This document shows, piece by piece, positions 7,936-16,341 of a stretch of DNA of 64,000 bases (positions within the stretch are counted from its first letter, which is position 1; each line of letters opens with the position of its first letter). The notes beneath the pieces are model-generated. The model saw nothing but the letters and a program-made list of their open reading frames with translations, was not told where the DNA came from and ran no database searches. Origin of the DNA: Paenibacillus sp. Soil522 (GTDB taxonomy: Bacteria; Bacillota; Bacilli; Paenibacillales; Paenibacillaceae). The stretch spans positions 156,600-220,599 of the forward strand of contig NZ_LMRV01000001.1 in the NCBI RefSeq assembly GCF_001428245.1. The letters run 5' to 3'. A program made the translations under genes and the position numbers.

Positions 7936-9183
7936 ATGATTAAGCTCATTCCTGCAAGAGACCGGGCCAAGCTGATACTCTTCATTTTTACTGCGACGTT
8001 TCTGTTCTCCTTTGTTCCAAATGTCGGTTATGCGGGAGCCGGGGAAAGCGGTGCACCGGCTGGGGAAAGCCGCGCTGGGGCGGATCAGCTTTCCAAGGAG
8101 CTGGCAGCGGAGCAATTAGGCACTCTAGAAACGGAATCTGTCGAGTCTTATTGGAATAAGCTTCGGAGTGAATACGGCGGATTTTTTCCGGATCAGCATA
8201 TTCCAAGTTTCGCCCAGATGATTCTTCCAGGCGGCGATGGCCTTAAGATTACGGATGTATTGCAAGGGCTGCTCCGGTATTTGTGGCATGAGGTGCTCTA
8301 CAATGGCAAGCTCCTCGTAACCGTTGTGATGCTGACGGTGTTCAGCATGGTGCTGGAGACGCTGCAAAACGCTTTTGAACGAAATGCAGTCAGCAAGGTT
8401 GCCTATTCCATTACGTATATGGTGCTTATTATTATCGCGGTAAACAGCTTTCATGTTGCAATGGGCTATGCGAAAGGCGCGATAGAAAGCATGATTCAAT
8501 TCATGCTGGCGATGGTGCCGCTGCTGCTTACGCTGCTTGCATCGATGGGCAACGTCGTAACGGTATCCGTCCTGCATCCGCTGATCATTTTTATGATTCA
8601 TGCAGTCGGTACGCTCATCTACACGCTCGTATTTCCGCTTCTGTTTTTTTCGGCGGTTCTCCATATTGCAAGCGCATTGACAGAGAAATTCAAAGTCACG
8701 CAGCTGGCAAACCTATTGCGGAATATAAGCGTAGGCATGATGGGCGTTCTGCTGACCGTATTTCTTGGCGTCATTTCCGTACAGGGAGCAGCTGGAGCGG
8801 TTACGGATGGCGTTACGCTGCGGACAGCCAAATTCGTTACGGGGAGTTTCGTGCCTGTCGTGGGAAGGATGTTCTCCGATGCGGCGGATACGGTCATCTC
8901 GGCATCTATGCTTGCCAAAAACGCGATTGGATTGGCCGGTGTTATTATCCTGCTGTTCATCAGCGCGTTCCCTGCGATCAAAATATTGACGCTCGCGCTC
9001 ATCTATAACATTTCTGCAGCTGTTATGCAGCCGCTGGGAGATTCGCCGATCGTAAGCTGCCTGGCGACGATCGGGAAGACGATGATCTATGTATTTGCAG
9101 CACTGGCAGCTGTCAGTCTCATGTTTTTCCTTGCGGTTACAATCATTTTGACTGCAGGGAATGCGGCGTTGATGGTTAGGTAA
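7936..9183 (+). CDS. spoIIIAE: Stage III sporulation protein AE
   Basis: The largest SpoIIIA membrane protein, 415 residues (B. subtilis 399). An N-terminal signal-like segment (15-35) precedes a hydrophilic region to about 105, followed by about seven membrane helices. SpoIIIAE is needed for SpoIIIA channel assembly and SigG activation in the forespore. It begins five bases after the spoIIIAD stop (GGGAGCTGAAGCC ahead of ATG 7936). The extra length is in the Gly/Ala-rich stretch after the signal segment (GAGESGAPAGESRAGA). Confidence 0.95.
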   Translation: MIKLIPARDRAKLILFIFTATFLFSFVPNVGYAGAGESGAPAGESRAGADQLSKELAAEQLGTLETESVESYWNKLRSEYGGFFPDQHIPSFAQMILPGGDGLKITDVLQGLLRYLWHEVLYNGKLLVTVVMLTVFSMVLETLQNAFERNAVSKVAYSITYMVLIIIAVNSFHVAMGYAKGAIESMIQFMLAMVPLLLTLLASMGNVVTVSVLHPLIIFMIHAVGTLIYTLVFPLLFFSAVLHIASALTEKFKVTQLANLLRNISVGMMGVLLTVFLGVISVQGAAGAVTDGVTLRTAKFVTGSFVPVVGRMFSDAADTVISASMLAKNAIGLAGVIILLFISAFPAIKILTLALIYNISAAVMQPLGDSPIVSCLATIGKTMIYVFAALAAVSLMFFLAVTIILTAGNAALMVR

Positions 9184-9200
9184 GGAAGGAGACGAGTGCT

Positions 9201-9947
9201 GTGATGGCTTGGTTAAGCGACTGGCTGAGAGACATCATCGCAGTCATTCTGCTGGCGGTGTTCGTCGAGCTTCTGCTCCCCAACAAAGCGATGCAGCGTT
9301 ATGCGAGGCTCGTAGTCGGATTATTTATTTTGCTGACGATTCTCTCCCCGATATTAAAGCTCATGCAAAGCGACATTGGTGCGAAGCTGGATGAAGGAAT
9401 GGAGAAATGGAGTGAATCGGCCATGACGGGGGAAGGGCAGATGGCCGGATTGAACCAGATTACGCGCGATGCTGAAGCAATGAGTGAGAAGCGCAATCTC
9501 GATGCCGCTAAACTTACGGAACGAACACTGGAGGAATCCATTCGAAATGAATTGATCGAGAAAGCAGCAGCACCGGTGGCAGAGGTGGATGCGATGCTGA
9601 AGTGGGTAACGATTTCCGGTAAGCAAACACCCTATATAAGCCAAGTAACCGTTACTCTCAAAGCGGACGATCAGAAAAAAGGTTTATCCAAGGAAGATTC
9701 TGCAGTCGAAGCCGTGCAGCCGGTAGTCGTAGATGTTGAGATCGAGCCACGGGACGATACCTTGCCGCTCCCGAGCAGCAAGGATTCATCCGGCGGAAAA
9801 GAAGGCTCTGATGAACCGGAGGGCAAATGGTCGAGAGCGGACCCGGCTGCAGCTGCTGCAATTAGCAGCTTGATTACAAAGGGCTGGGGCGTTGATGCGG
9901 AACAAATTGTCGTAAGGAAGCCTGCGGAACAACACACGAACGAATGA
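9201..9947 (+). CDS. spoIIIAF: Stage III sporulation protein AF
   Basis: A 248-residue protein with two N-terminal membrane helices (about 9-27 and 33-52) and an extracytoplasmic ring-building domain. The family N-terminus (WLSDWLRDIIAVILLAVFVELLLP) is plain. It is some 40 residues longer than the B. subtilis protein; the surplus is a Ser/Gly/Glu/Asp-rich linker around 185-215. Start is GTG 9201 or the adjacent ATG 9204, both after AAGGAGACG. Part of the mother-cell channel complex. Confidence 0.93.
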   Translation: MMAWLSDWLRDIIAVILLAVFVELLLPNKAMQRYARLVVGLFILLTILSPILKLMQSDIGAKLDEGMEKWSESAMTGEGQMAGLNQITRDAEAMSEKRNLDAAKLTERTLEESIRNELIEKAAAPVAEVDAMLKWVTISGKQTPYISQVTVTLKADDQKKGLSKEDSAVEAVQPVVVDVEIEPRDDTLPLPSSKDSSGGKEGSDEPEGKWSRADPAAAAAISSLITKGWGVDAEQIVVRKPAEQHTNE

Positions 9948-9957
9948 AAGGTTAACG

Positions 9958-10611
9958 ATGGAGAGGAGGTATGGCGCGGTGGCCAAATGGCTGGAAGGCA
10001 TAGAATCAGCGGTTAGCGGCGGTCCCGGCGGTCCGAAGCGTGTACGGACGCTTCGAATATTGCTAATCGTTGGAGGGATTGGCGCAGCGCTAATGATTAT
10101 GAATTCTTTTTTGACGTATAAGCAAGTAGAACCCTCGGCACAGGATCCGAATCCTCCGCCCCAGACAGAGCCAGCATTGGGCCATTCGGTGTCGTCATCA
10201 GGCTCTATGTTCGCTGCGATCGAGCATCCGTTGGAGACAAGGCTGAAAGAGATTTTGGAGAAAATCGTAGGCGTTGGAACAGTGGATGTGCTCGTAACGG
10301 TTGATTCGACGGAAGAAATAGTCGTTGGGCGACATGAAAAAGATTCAAAGCAGGTCACGGATGAGAATGATCCGAACGGCGGTAAACGGTATATAACCTC
10401 AAATACGGAAGACGGACAGGTCGTATTGTACGAGGTTTCGGGAGACCAGAAGCCGATCATCACCAAAACGATTAACCCGCGCATTCGAGGTATACTTATC
10501 GTTGCCAAAGGCGCTGAAAACGCCACAGTCAGACGTCTTATCGTCAATGCGGTCGAGAGGGGCATTAACGTACCGGTTAACCGAATTTCTGTTGTGCCGA
10601 GCAAACAATAA
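9958..10611 (+). CDS. spoIIIAG: Stage III sporulation protein AG
   Basis: SpoIIIAG forms a large oligomeric ring in the intermembrane space. The 217-residue protein has one membrane helix (about 35-52), a Pro/Ser-rich linker, and a ring-building domain with the VGVGTVDVLVTVDSTEE and PRIRGILIVAKGAENATVRRLI segments typical of the family. ATG 9958 follows GAAAGG by six bases. A GTG at 9979 with GGAGG upstream is an equally good start and would remove seven residues. B. subtilis has 229 residues. Confidence 0.94.
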   Translation: MERRYGAVAKWLEGIESAVSGGPGGPKRVRTLRILLIVGGIGAALMIMNSFLTYKQVEPSAQDPNPPPQTEPALGHSVSSSGSMFAAIEHPLETRLKEILEKIVGVGTVDVLVTVDSTEEIVVGRHEKDSKQVTDENDPNGGKRYITSNTEDGQVVLYEVSGDQKPIITKTINPRIRGILIVAKGAENATVRRLIVNAVERGINVPVNRISVVPSKQ

Positions 10612-10642
10612 ACTAAATTGAATGGTTGGGGAGGATGTTCTC

Positions 10643-11260
10643 ATGAACACGAAAAGACAAACGGTATGGCTCGTATCAATGCTTAGCTTAATGGTGGTAT
10701 TGTCGGCGTATTACTTATTTACGCAAGACGTGGAATCGCCGGAAGTGTTGACTGACGGCTCCCAAACGGAGCAGGCTGCGCAAAATGCGACGGAGGCTGC
10801 TGCGAATGGCGATGGTCTGGTTGTGAATGAAGTGGAGAAGCCAGCCGGTGATGTCGTTCTAAGCGATGCAGATAAAGAGGCATTGAATCTAATCGAGGAG
10901 CAGGGATTAGCGGCAGGCAGCGTATTCAGCGAACTGCTCGCGAAGCGGGAGCTGAAAAACACAGAGGAAGAAAATCGTATAATGGCAGCCATTGCGGAGA
11001 CGCAAACCAAGCAGGAGGAGTCCGTTGCCGCCATCGCCGAGCTTGATATGCTGGAAGAGAAAAACGCTAAATTAACAGGTATGGAGTCGGAGCTGCAGAA
11101 GCTGTATGAAAATGTAGTTATCGATGAGCAAAGCGATAAATTCAATGTCGTAGTCTCCAGCGACAAGCTGGAGAAAAAGCAGGCTGCCGACATCATCAAA
11201 TTGGTGATGAGCACCATGCAAGTCGGTGCGGACCAAGTATCTGTCCGATATATTCCTTAA
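10643..11260 (+). CDS. spoIIIAH: Stage III sporulation protein AH
   Basis: SpoIIIAH interacts with forespore SpoIIQ, linking the two membranes during engulfment. The 205-residue protein has an N-terminal membrane anchor (about 8-26), a Gln/Ala/Asp-rich linker, a long charged helical region (85-155) and a C-terminal YscJ/FliF-like domain ending KKQAADIIKLVMSTMQVGADQVSVRYIP. I start at ATG 10643, eight bases after GGGGAGG, rather than an ATG 21 bases upstream that precedes the ribosome site. Last gene of the operon; followed by a terminator. Confidence 0.95.
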   Translation: MNTKRQTVWLVSMLSLMVVLSAYYLFTQDVESPEVLTDGSQTEQAAQNATEAAANGDGLVVNEVEKPAGDVVLSDADKEALNLIEEQGLAAGSVFSELLAKRELKNTEEENRIMAAIAETQTKQEESVAAIAELDMLEEKNAKLTGMESELQKLYENVVIDEQSDKFNVVVSSDKLEKKQAADIIKLVMSTMQVGADQVSVRYIP

Positions 11261-11284
11261 GCGCCTGTAAGCTCTAAAAAGTAA

Positions 11285-11337
11285 AAGAGGCCTTGTCGTC
11301 CCCGGCATGTCAGCGGGTGGCGGCAAGGCCTTCTTTT
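11285..11337 (+). terminator. Terminator of the spoIIIA operon
   Basis: AGAGGCCTTGTCGTC pairs with GGCGGCAAGGCCTTCT (two G-U pairs) across a 16-base loop and is followed by TTTT. It lies 25 bases after spoIIIAH. Confidence 0.82.
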
Positions 11338-11502
11338 GTGTTATCATCGATTGCCGAACAAAAAATGATTCGTGTTCAGGCTTGTTTATGATATAATGTT
11401 AAACGTTATGTGTAAGAATTGGTTATATTGGCATGGAAACCATGATGGTTACCTGCTATGGAAGCAATGTTGCTATCGCAAATTTAAGGAGTGAAAATAT
11501 TC

Positions 11503-11994
11503 ATGTTCAAATTGAGCGAGATCAAAGAGTTGATCAAATTGGTTGATCAAACTTCCGTTCATGAGCTGGAAATCGAAAACGAAGGGACTCGCCTGCTCAT
11601 CCGCAAGCCTGGCAAAACAGAAGTGGTGAATGTGCAAGCAGCCCCAATTACGCATACATACGCGCCTGCACCTTTACAAATTCAGTCAGCCGCACCGGCG
11701 GCGCAGCCTCAAGCTGTGCAAGAAGCGGCTCCAGTACGTCCATCGACAGATCATTTGCATCAAATCGTATCTCCAATGGTAGGCACGTTCTACAGCTCGC
11801 CGACTCCGGAAGCATCCGCCTTCGTCAAAATCGGCGATCGCGTCAGTGAGAAGAGCGTCGTTTGTATTCTGGAAGCGATGAAGCTGATGAATGAGCTGGA
11901 AGCAGAGGTACGCGGTGAAATCGTGGAAATTTTGGTTTCTAACGGCCAGCTTGTCGAGTACGGTCAGCCATTGTTTCTTGTTAAGCCGGAATAA
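11503..11994 (+). CDS. accB: Acetyl-CoA carboxylase biotin carboxyl carrier protein
   Basis: Carries biotin for acetyl-CoA carboxylase, the committed step of fatty acid synthesis. The 163-residue protein has a charged N-terminal helix domain, an Ala/Pro/Gln-rich linker (about 48-85) and a C-terminal biotinyl domain with EAMKLMNE; the biotin-accepting lysine is K127. ATG 11503 follows AAGGAGTG by nine bases. TATAAT at 11392-11397 is a likely -10, though the -35 is poor. Forms an operon with accC, 53 bases downstream, as in Bacillus. Confidence 0.96.
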   Translation: MFKLSEIKELIKLVDQTSVHELEIENEGTRLLIRKPGKTEVVNVQAAPITHTYAPAPLQIQSAAPAAQPQAVQEAAPVRPSTDHLHQIVSPMVGTFYSSPTPEASAFVKIGDRVSEKSVVCILEAMKLMNELEAEVRGEIVEILVSNGQLVEYGQPLFLVKPE

Positions 11995-12047
11995 TCAAGT
12001 GAGTTAACGTCCGTTCAGGGAAACTGTCGTTTGAAAGGGGTTCCTAC

Positions 12048-13403
12048 GTGAAATTTCACAAAATATTAATTGCAAACCGCGGTGAAATTGCGGTTCGAAT
12101 TATTCGCGCTTGCCGCGAGCTTGGTATTAGCACAGTCGCTGTTTATTCTGAAGCAGATCGTGATTCGCTGCATGTACGGTTAGCCGATGAAGCTTACTGC
12201 ATTGGACCGACCGCGTCAAAGGACAGCTATTTAAACTTAACGAACATTATGAGCGTTGCTACAATAACGGAATGTGATGCTATTCATCCCGGTTATGGCT
12301 TTCTAGCTGAAAACGCTGACTTTGCGGAAATTTGCGAGTCATGCAATATCACATTCATCGGTCCATCCCCGGATGCGATAAATAAGATGGGTGATAAAGC
12401 GGTTGCCAAACTGACGATGAAAACGGCCGATGTGCCGATCATCCCGGGCTCTGACGGTCTCGTAGAGAACATGGATGAAGCCATTAGCGTAGCCCGTGAA
12501 ATCGGCTATCCGGTCATTATTAAAGCTACGGCTGGCGGCGGAGGCAAAGGCATTCGGATCGCGGAAGATGAGACGACGCTCGTACAGCAAATTACGACTG
12601 CTCAGCAGGAAGCTCAGAAGGCATTCGGCAATGCAGGCGTTTATCTCGAAAAATATTTGACGGGCATGAAGCACGTTGAAATTCAAATTATGGCCGACAA
12701 GCACGGCAATGCCGTTCATTTGTTTGAACGCGATTGCTCGGTGCAGCGCAGACGCCAAAAGCTGGTTGAAGAAGCGCCTTGTTCCGTATTGTCTCCCGAG
12801 CTTCGCGAGCGAATGGGACAAGCGGCCGTTCGCGCGGCGTTAGCGGTTAACTATTCAGGCGCCGGTACGCTGGAGTTTTTGCTCGGACCAGATGGAAACT
12901 TTTATTTCATGGAAATGAATACGCGTATTCAAGTTGAACATCCCGTAACCGAGATGATTACGAACGTGGATTTGATTAAAGAAATGATATCGGTAGCAGA
13001 GGGAAATCCTCTTTCCTTCACACAAAGCGACCTGAAAATTAACGGCTGGTCCATTGAGTGCCGAATAAACGCTGAGGATTCAGAGCGGAATTTCATGCCA
13101 TCCCCGGGAACGATTCCGTTCTACTTGGCGCCTGGCGGCGCAGGGGTGCGTGTGGACAGCGCCGTATATCCCGGCTATACCATTTCACCGCACTACGATT
13201 CGATGATCGCGAAGCTGATCGTTTGGGGCGCGACTCGCGAAGAAGCGATCGCAAGAATGAAACGGGCATTGTCTGAATTTGCAATCGAAGGTATTCGGAC
13301 GACGATACCGTTCCATCTGAAGCTTCTAAATCACTCCAAATTCGTAAGCGGAAACTTTGATATAAAGTTCCTCGAAGAGCATGATATTAACGCTCCGGAA
13401 TGA
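12048..13403 (+). CDS. accC: Acetyl-CoA carboxylase, biotin carboxylase subunit
   Basis: ATP-dependent carboxylation of biotin on AccB. The 451-residue length fits the family. Visible are the N-terminal [17 protein letters not shown] motif, the ATP-grasp glycine-rich loop [10 protein letters not shown] (about 160-170), [15 protein letters not shown], the metal-binding [14 protein letters not shown], and the biotin carboxylase C-terminal domain. It starts at GTG 12048 behind AAAGGGG. Pairs with accB; the carboxyltransferase subunits accA/accD are not in the window. Confidence 0.97.
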   Translation: MKFHKILIANRGEIAVRIIRACRELGISTVAVYSEADRDSLHVRLADEAYCIGPTASKDSYLNLTNIMSVATITECDAIHPGYGFLAENADFAEICESCNITFIGPSPDAINKMGDKAVAKLTMKTADVPIIPGSDGLVENMDEAISVAREIGYPVIIKATAGGGGKGIRIAEDETTLVQQITTAQQEAQKAFGNAGVYLEKYLTGMKHVEIQIMADKHGNAVHLFERDCSVQRRRQKLVEEAPCSVLSPELRERMGQAAVRAALAVNYSGAGTLEFLLGPDGNFYFMEMNTRIQVEHPVTEMITNVDLIKEMISVAEGNPLSFTQSDLKINGWSIECRINAEDSERNFMPSPGTIPFYLAPGGAGVRVDSAVYPGYTISPHYDSMIAKLIVWGATREEAIARMKRALSEFAIEGIRTTIPFHLKLLNHSKFVSGNFDIKFLEEHDINAPE

Positions 13404-13436
13404 ACTTACGACTAAGATGTGAACAACTAGTATAGT

Positions 13437-13465
13437 TTGTCATATTTCTTGCCGAATGTTATAGT
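13437..13465 (+). promoter_or_regulatory. Vegetative promoter ahead of yqhY
   Basis: TTGTCA (13437-13442), 17-base spacer and TATAGT (13460-13465) form a good SigA promoter in the accC-yqhY spacer. A small hairpin (CTTGGC / GCCAAG, 13490-13506) follows in the leader. Confidence 0.7.
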
Positions 13466-13538
13466 ATATTAACAAGATGCGGTTTATTGCTTGGCTTGAG
13501 GCCAAGTACGCGCAACTTTAAGGAGGTGTACAGCCATC

Positions 13539-13946
13539 ATGAGTACGATCGCTGCGGAGTATGAGAGAACGGACATTGGAACGATTCAAATTGCACCTGA
13601 AGTCATCGAAGTTATCGCTGGATTAGCTACGGTTGAAGTGGATGGAGTGGCTGGAATGAGCGGCGGATTTGCTGGAGGCATCGTTGAGCTTCTTGGCCGC
13701 AAAAATTTATCCAAGGGTGTTAAAGTTGAAGTGGGTCAACGTGAAGCTGCGGTAGATGTGAACATCATCGTTGAGTATGGCATCCGTATTCCCGAGATTG
13801 CTTCGGAAATACAGCTCAATGTGAAACGTTCTATCGAGATGATGACGGGACTCCACGTTGTTGAAGTGAACGTACATATTCACGATGTACATTTCAAGGC
13901 GCCTGATAAACCGGAAGAAGAAGAGATTCAACACAGAGTCAAATAG
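13539..13946 (+). CDS. yqhY: Asp23/Gls24 family protein YqhY
   Basis: A 135-residue Asp23/Gls24 (DUF322) protein: IAPEVIEVIAGLATVEVDGVAGMSGG and VEVGQREAAVDVNIIVEYG are family signatures. In B. subtilis yqhY lies next to accBC and its loss perturbs acetyl-CoA carboxylase activity, so the conserved position is functionally suggestive. Here it has its own promoter and is followed by a terminator, then by a membrane-anchored relative (amaP). ATG 13539 follows AAGGAGGTG. Cytoplasmic; biochemical activity unknown. Confidence 0.92.
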   Translation: MSTIAAEYERTDIGTIQIAPEVIEVIAGLATVEVDGVAGMSGGFAGGIVELLGRKNLSKGVKVEVGQREAAVDVNIIVEYGIRIPEIASEIQLNVKRSIEMMTGLHVVEVNVHIHDVHFKAPDKPEEEEIQHRVK

Positions 13947-13973
13947 ATAATGCTATCTAATTAAATTCCGTAC

Positions 13974-14017
13974 AACCCCCTCGTGAATGGGCATGCCGCT
14001 CGGCGCAAGGGGGTTTT
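13974..14017 (+). terminator. Terminator between yqhY and amaP
   Basis: AACCCCCT (13974-13981) pairs with AGGGGGTT (14008-14015) and is followed by T. The stem closes a 26-base loop. It may attenuate rather than stop expression of the following amaP gene, whose ribosome site begins 16 bases later. Confidence 0.65.
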
Positions 14018-14046
14018 CATTCGGCTTGGCAGAAGGAGGCGCTACG

Positions 14047-14604
14047 TTGGTTAAGGTCGTGGACAAGCTGCTTTTGTTTTTGTATAGCATTGCAATCGGA
14101 TGTGTATCCGTATTTTTGCTATCCATTGGGTTTGGCTGGATATCGCAAGATCTATTAAATGATCTGGCTGACGATTTATATCGTGTTAATTCCATCCAAA
14201 TTACGTTAGCTGTAACGGGTGTCATCCTTTTTATACTTAGTTTAAGATTTTTTATCGTATCACTTCAGCGCGGGTCGGCTTCCGCTCCGTCTATTGATCA
14301 AAGAACAGACTTCGGCGACATTCGCATTTCTCTTGAGACGATCGAAAACTTGGCATTGAAGGCCGCTTCCCGTCAGCGTGGCGTTAAGGATTTGCGCGCT
14401 CGCATTCGCGCGACGGATGCTGGACTTGATATCGTGATTCGTGCGGTTGTTGACGGCGAAAGCTCCATACCGGTGCTGACAGAGGAAATTCAACGCGCCG
14501 TGAAGGAGCATGTAGAGGATATAGCCGGTATACCTGTAACGAACGTTGCGGTATATGTTGCGAACATCATTCAAACAGGCACGTTCAAGAGTCGCGTGGA
14601 ATAG
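14047..14604 (+). CDS. amaP: AmaP-like alkaline shock response membrane anchor
   Basis: A 185-residue protein with two N-terminal membrane helices (about 6-30 and 52-75) and a C-terminal Asp23-like domain (IRISLETIENLALKAASRQRGVKDL onwards). AmaP in Staphylococcus tethers Asp23 to the membrane. It starts at TTG 14047, eight bases after AGAAGGAGG; codons further upstream fall inside the terminator hairpin. The yqhY-amaP-DUF2273 order is the same as the asp23-amaP-DUF2273 module, so the three products probably work together in envelope stress or membrane homeostasis. Confidence 0.85.
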   Translation: MVKVVDKLLLFLYSIAIGCVSVFLLSIGFGWISQDLLNDLADDLYRVNSIQITLAVTGVILFILSLRFFIVSLQRGSASAPSIDQRTDFGDIRISLETIENLALKAASRQRGVKDLRARIRATDAGLDIVIRAVVDGESSIPVLTEEIQRAVKEHVEDIAGIPVTNVAVYVANIIQTGTFKSRVE

Positions 14605-14618
14605 AGGTGAGTTTGCTG

Positions 14619-14849
14619 ATGTGGAGGGAGTTCTGGGCTATCTATGGGAAGCGCGCAGCTGGCGCTGCGATAGGGCTTTTTTTCGGATTGTTATATTTGT
14701 TTGTCGGTTTTTGGGACATGCTCTTTGTAGGGCTGCTTGTCTCAATCGGTTATTGGATCGGCTTGCAGAAGGAAACAAGCAGCGGACCTATCTTTCCATG
14801 GCAGCGGCTTTGGTATTCGTTGTTAGAAAGATTTCGGCCGTTTAAATGA
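14619..14849 (+). CDS. DUF2273 small membrane protein
   Basis: A 76-residue protein, mostly two membrane helices (about 9-27 and 30-48) flanked by basic residues, matching the DUF2273 family that accompanies Asp23/AmaP genes. ATG 14619 follows GAGGTGAG by seven bases; it begins 14 bases after amaP and is surely co-transcribed. No enzymatic motif; probably a partner of AmaP in the membrane. Confidence 0.82.
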   Translation: MWREFWAIYGKRAAGAAIGLFFGLLYLFVGFWDMLFVGLLVSIGYWIGLQKETSSGPIFPWQRLWYSLLERFRPFK

Positions 14850-14850
14850 T

Positions 14851-14925
14851 CCTGTGGTCTCCTCCGTACTCCGGATTTCGGAAAGCCGCTTATTCGGGGC
14901 AGGGAGGAGATCATAGGTTTTTTTT
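14851..14925 (+). terminator. Long-looped terminator after the Asp23 module
   Basis: CCTGTGGTCTCCTCC (14851-14865) pairs with GGAGGAGATCATAGG (14903-14917, two wobble pairs) and is followed by eight T. The 37-base apical region could itself fold. It separates the Asp23 module from nusB. Confidence 0.8.
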
Positions 14926-14985
14926 GAAATATAGAGTTTACAAGAAAAAACCATTTTATCGGCATAAAGCTGCCGCGGAGGTCAC

Positions 14986-15429
14986 ATGAAACGTAGATTA
15001 GCAAGAGAAATTGCAGTATCAAGCTTATATCAAATGGAAATGAATGAGGTTTCAGCATCAGATGCTGTCGACATGCTGATGGACGAGCTTCGTCAAGAAA
15101 ATGAAATAGGTGCCGATCCGGCTGAGGCAGGCAGCACGGCCGAGTTCGCACGTGAGCTTGTTTCCGGCGTTATGGAGCATAAGCAAGCTATTGACGGTAT
15201 GCTGCAGCAGTTTTTGACTGGCTGGCATATCGATCGATTGTCACGTGTCGACCGTCAAGTGCTGAGATTGGCTAGTTATGAGATCGTATTCCGCGACGAC
15301 GTGCCGCCTAAAGCCGCGATCAATGAAGCGATTGAACTTGCGAAGCATTTTGGAACAGAGGAATCCGGCAAATTTGTGAATGGCGTGCTAGGAAAATTGC
15401 TGCTGGAAATTGAAGAGTTGAAATCTTAA
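14986..15429 (+). CDS. nusB: Transcription antitermination factor NusB
   Basis: NusB binds boxA RNA with NusE (S10) and supports rRNA antitermination. The 147-residue all-helical protein starts [20 protein letters not shown] and contains [19 protein letters not shown] sequence ([17 protein letters not shown]) and [30 protein letters not shown], both diagnostic. ATG 14986 follows GCGGAGGTC. First gene of the nusB-folD-xseA-xseB-ispA-dxs unit, the same order as in Bacillus. Confidence 0.95.
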   Translation: MKRRLAREIAVSSLYQMEMNEVSASDAVDMLMDELRQENEIGADPAEAGSTAEFARELVSGVMEHKQAIDGMLQQFLTGWHIDRLSRVDRQVLRLASYEIVFRDDVPPKAAINEAIELAKHFGTEESGKFVNGVLGKLLLEIEELKS

Positions 15430-15472
15430 TCACGAAAATCAAACAATCATCGATGCAAAGGAGACTGGAGCT

Positions 15473-16333
15473 ATGTGCGCACAAATCATTGAAGGAAAGA
15501 AAATATCCGACCTTATACGTGAGGAAATGATTACGGAAACTGCAGCCTTGAAAGAAAGAGGTGTCGTTCCTGGCTTGGCAGTCGTACTCGTTGGCGAAGA
15601 TCCTGCTTCTAAAGTTTACGTAGGTTCTAAGGAGAAAGCTTGTCTGCAGCTTGGTTTTTATTCTGAAGTACATCGGCTTTCTGCTGAAACAACTGAAGAA
15701 GAGCTGCTTGCGGTCATTGACCGTTTGAACAATCAGGTTACGATTAACGGTATTCTCGTTCAATTGCCCCTTCCAAAACATATCAACGAGAAGGCCGTTA
15801 TTGATGCGATTCGCGTAGATAAGGATGTAGACGGCTTTCATCCGGAAAGCGTCGGCAATTTGGTTATCGGCGATGACAGCTTACTGCCTTGTACTCCTGC
15901 AGGCGTTATTGAGCTTATTAAGCGGAGCTGCGTCGACATATCTGGAAAACATGCAGTCGTTATCGGGAGAAGCAATATCGTCGGCAAGCCGGTAGCCATG
16001 CTGCTGCTCCGCGAGAATGCGACGGTTACTATTTGTCATTCTCGTACAGCAAACATGGAAGAAATCGCTAAGCAAGCGGATATTCTCGTGGTTGCCATCG
16101 GGAAAGCAAAAGCAATCGACAGCAAATTCGTCAAACCGGGTGCGATTGTCATTGACGTAGGCATTAACCGTCTGCCGGATGGCAAGCTTGCGGGAGATGT
16201 AGATTTTGACGATTGTTTGGATACGGCAGGCTTCATTACTCCGGTGCCTGGCGGAGTTGGTCCTATGACCATTACTATGCTAATGAAAAATACGATTACA
16301 GCGGCAAAAAGGGCAAACGGAATCAAGGAGTGA
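15473..16333 (+). CDS. folD: Bifunctional methylenetetrahydrofolate dehydrogenase/cyclohydrolase
   Basis: Interconverts 5,10-methylene-, 5,10-methenyl- and 10-formyl-tetrahydrofolate, supplying one-carbon units. The 286-residue protein has the catalytic-lysine segment [15 protein letters not shown] (Lys of SKEKA), the VQLPLPKHI motif, [13 protein letters not shown], the NADP site [14 protein letters not shown], and the C-terminal [21 protein letters not shown] 15473 follows AAGGAGACTGGAGC. Cytoplasmic. Located between nusB and xseA as in Bacillus. Confidence 0.97.
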   Translation: MCAQIIEGKKISDLIREEMITETAALKERGVVPGLAVVLVGEDPASKVYVGSKEKACLQLGFYSEVHRLSAETTEEELLAVIDRLNNQVTINGILVQLPLPKHINEKAVIDAIRVDKDVDGFHPESVGNLVIGDDSLLPCTPAGVIELIKRSCVDISGKHAVVIGRSNIVGKPVAMLLLRENATVTICHSRTANMEEIAKQADILVVAIGKAKAIDSKFVKPGAIVIDVGINRLPDGKLAGDVDFDDCLDTAGFITPVPGGVGPMTITMLMKNTITAAKRANGIKE

Positions 16334-16341
16334 CGGTACGC

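Noticed and set aside
9786..10604. 272-codon minus-strand frame opposite spoIIIAF/spoIIIAG
   Set aside because: The longest antisense frame in the window, but it lies entirely over two certain genes, has no ribosome site and a Ser/Pro/Thr-rich shadow composition.
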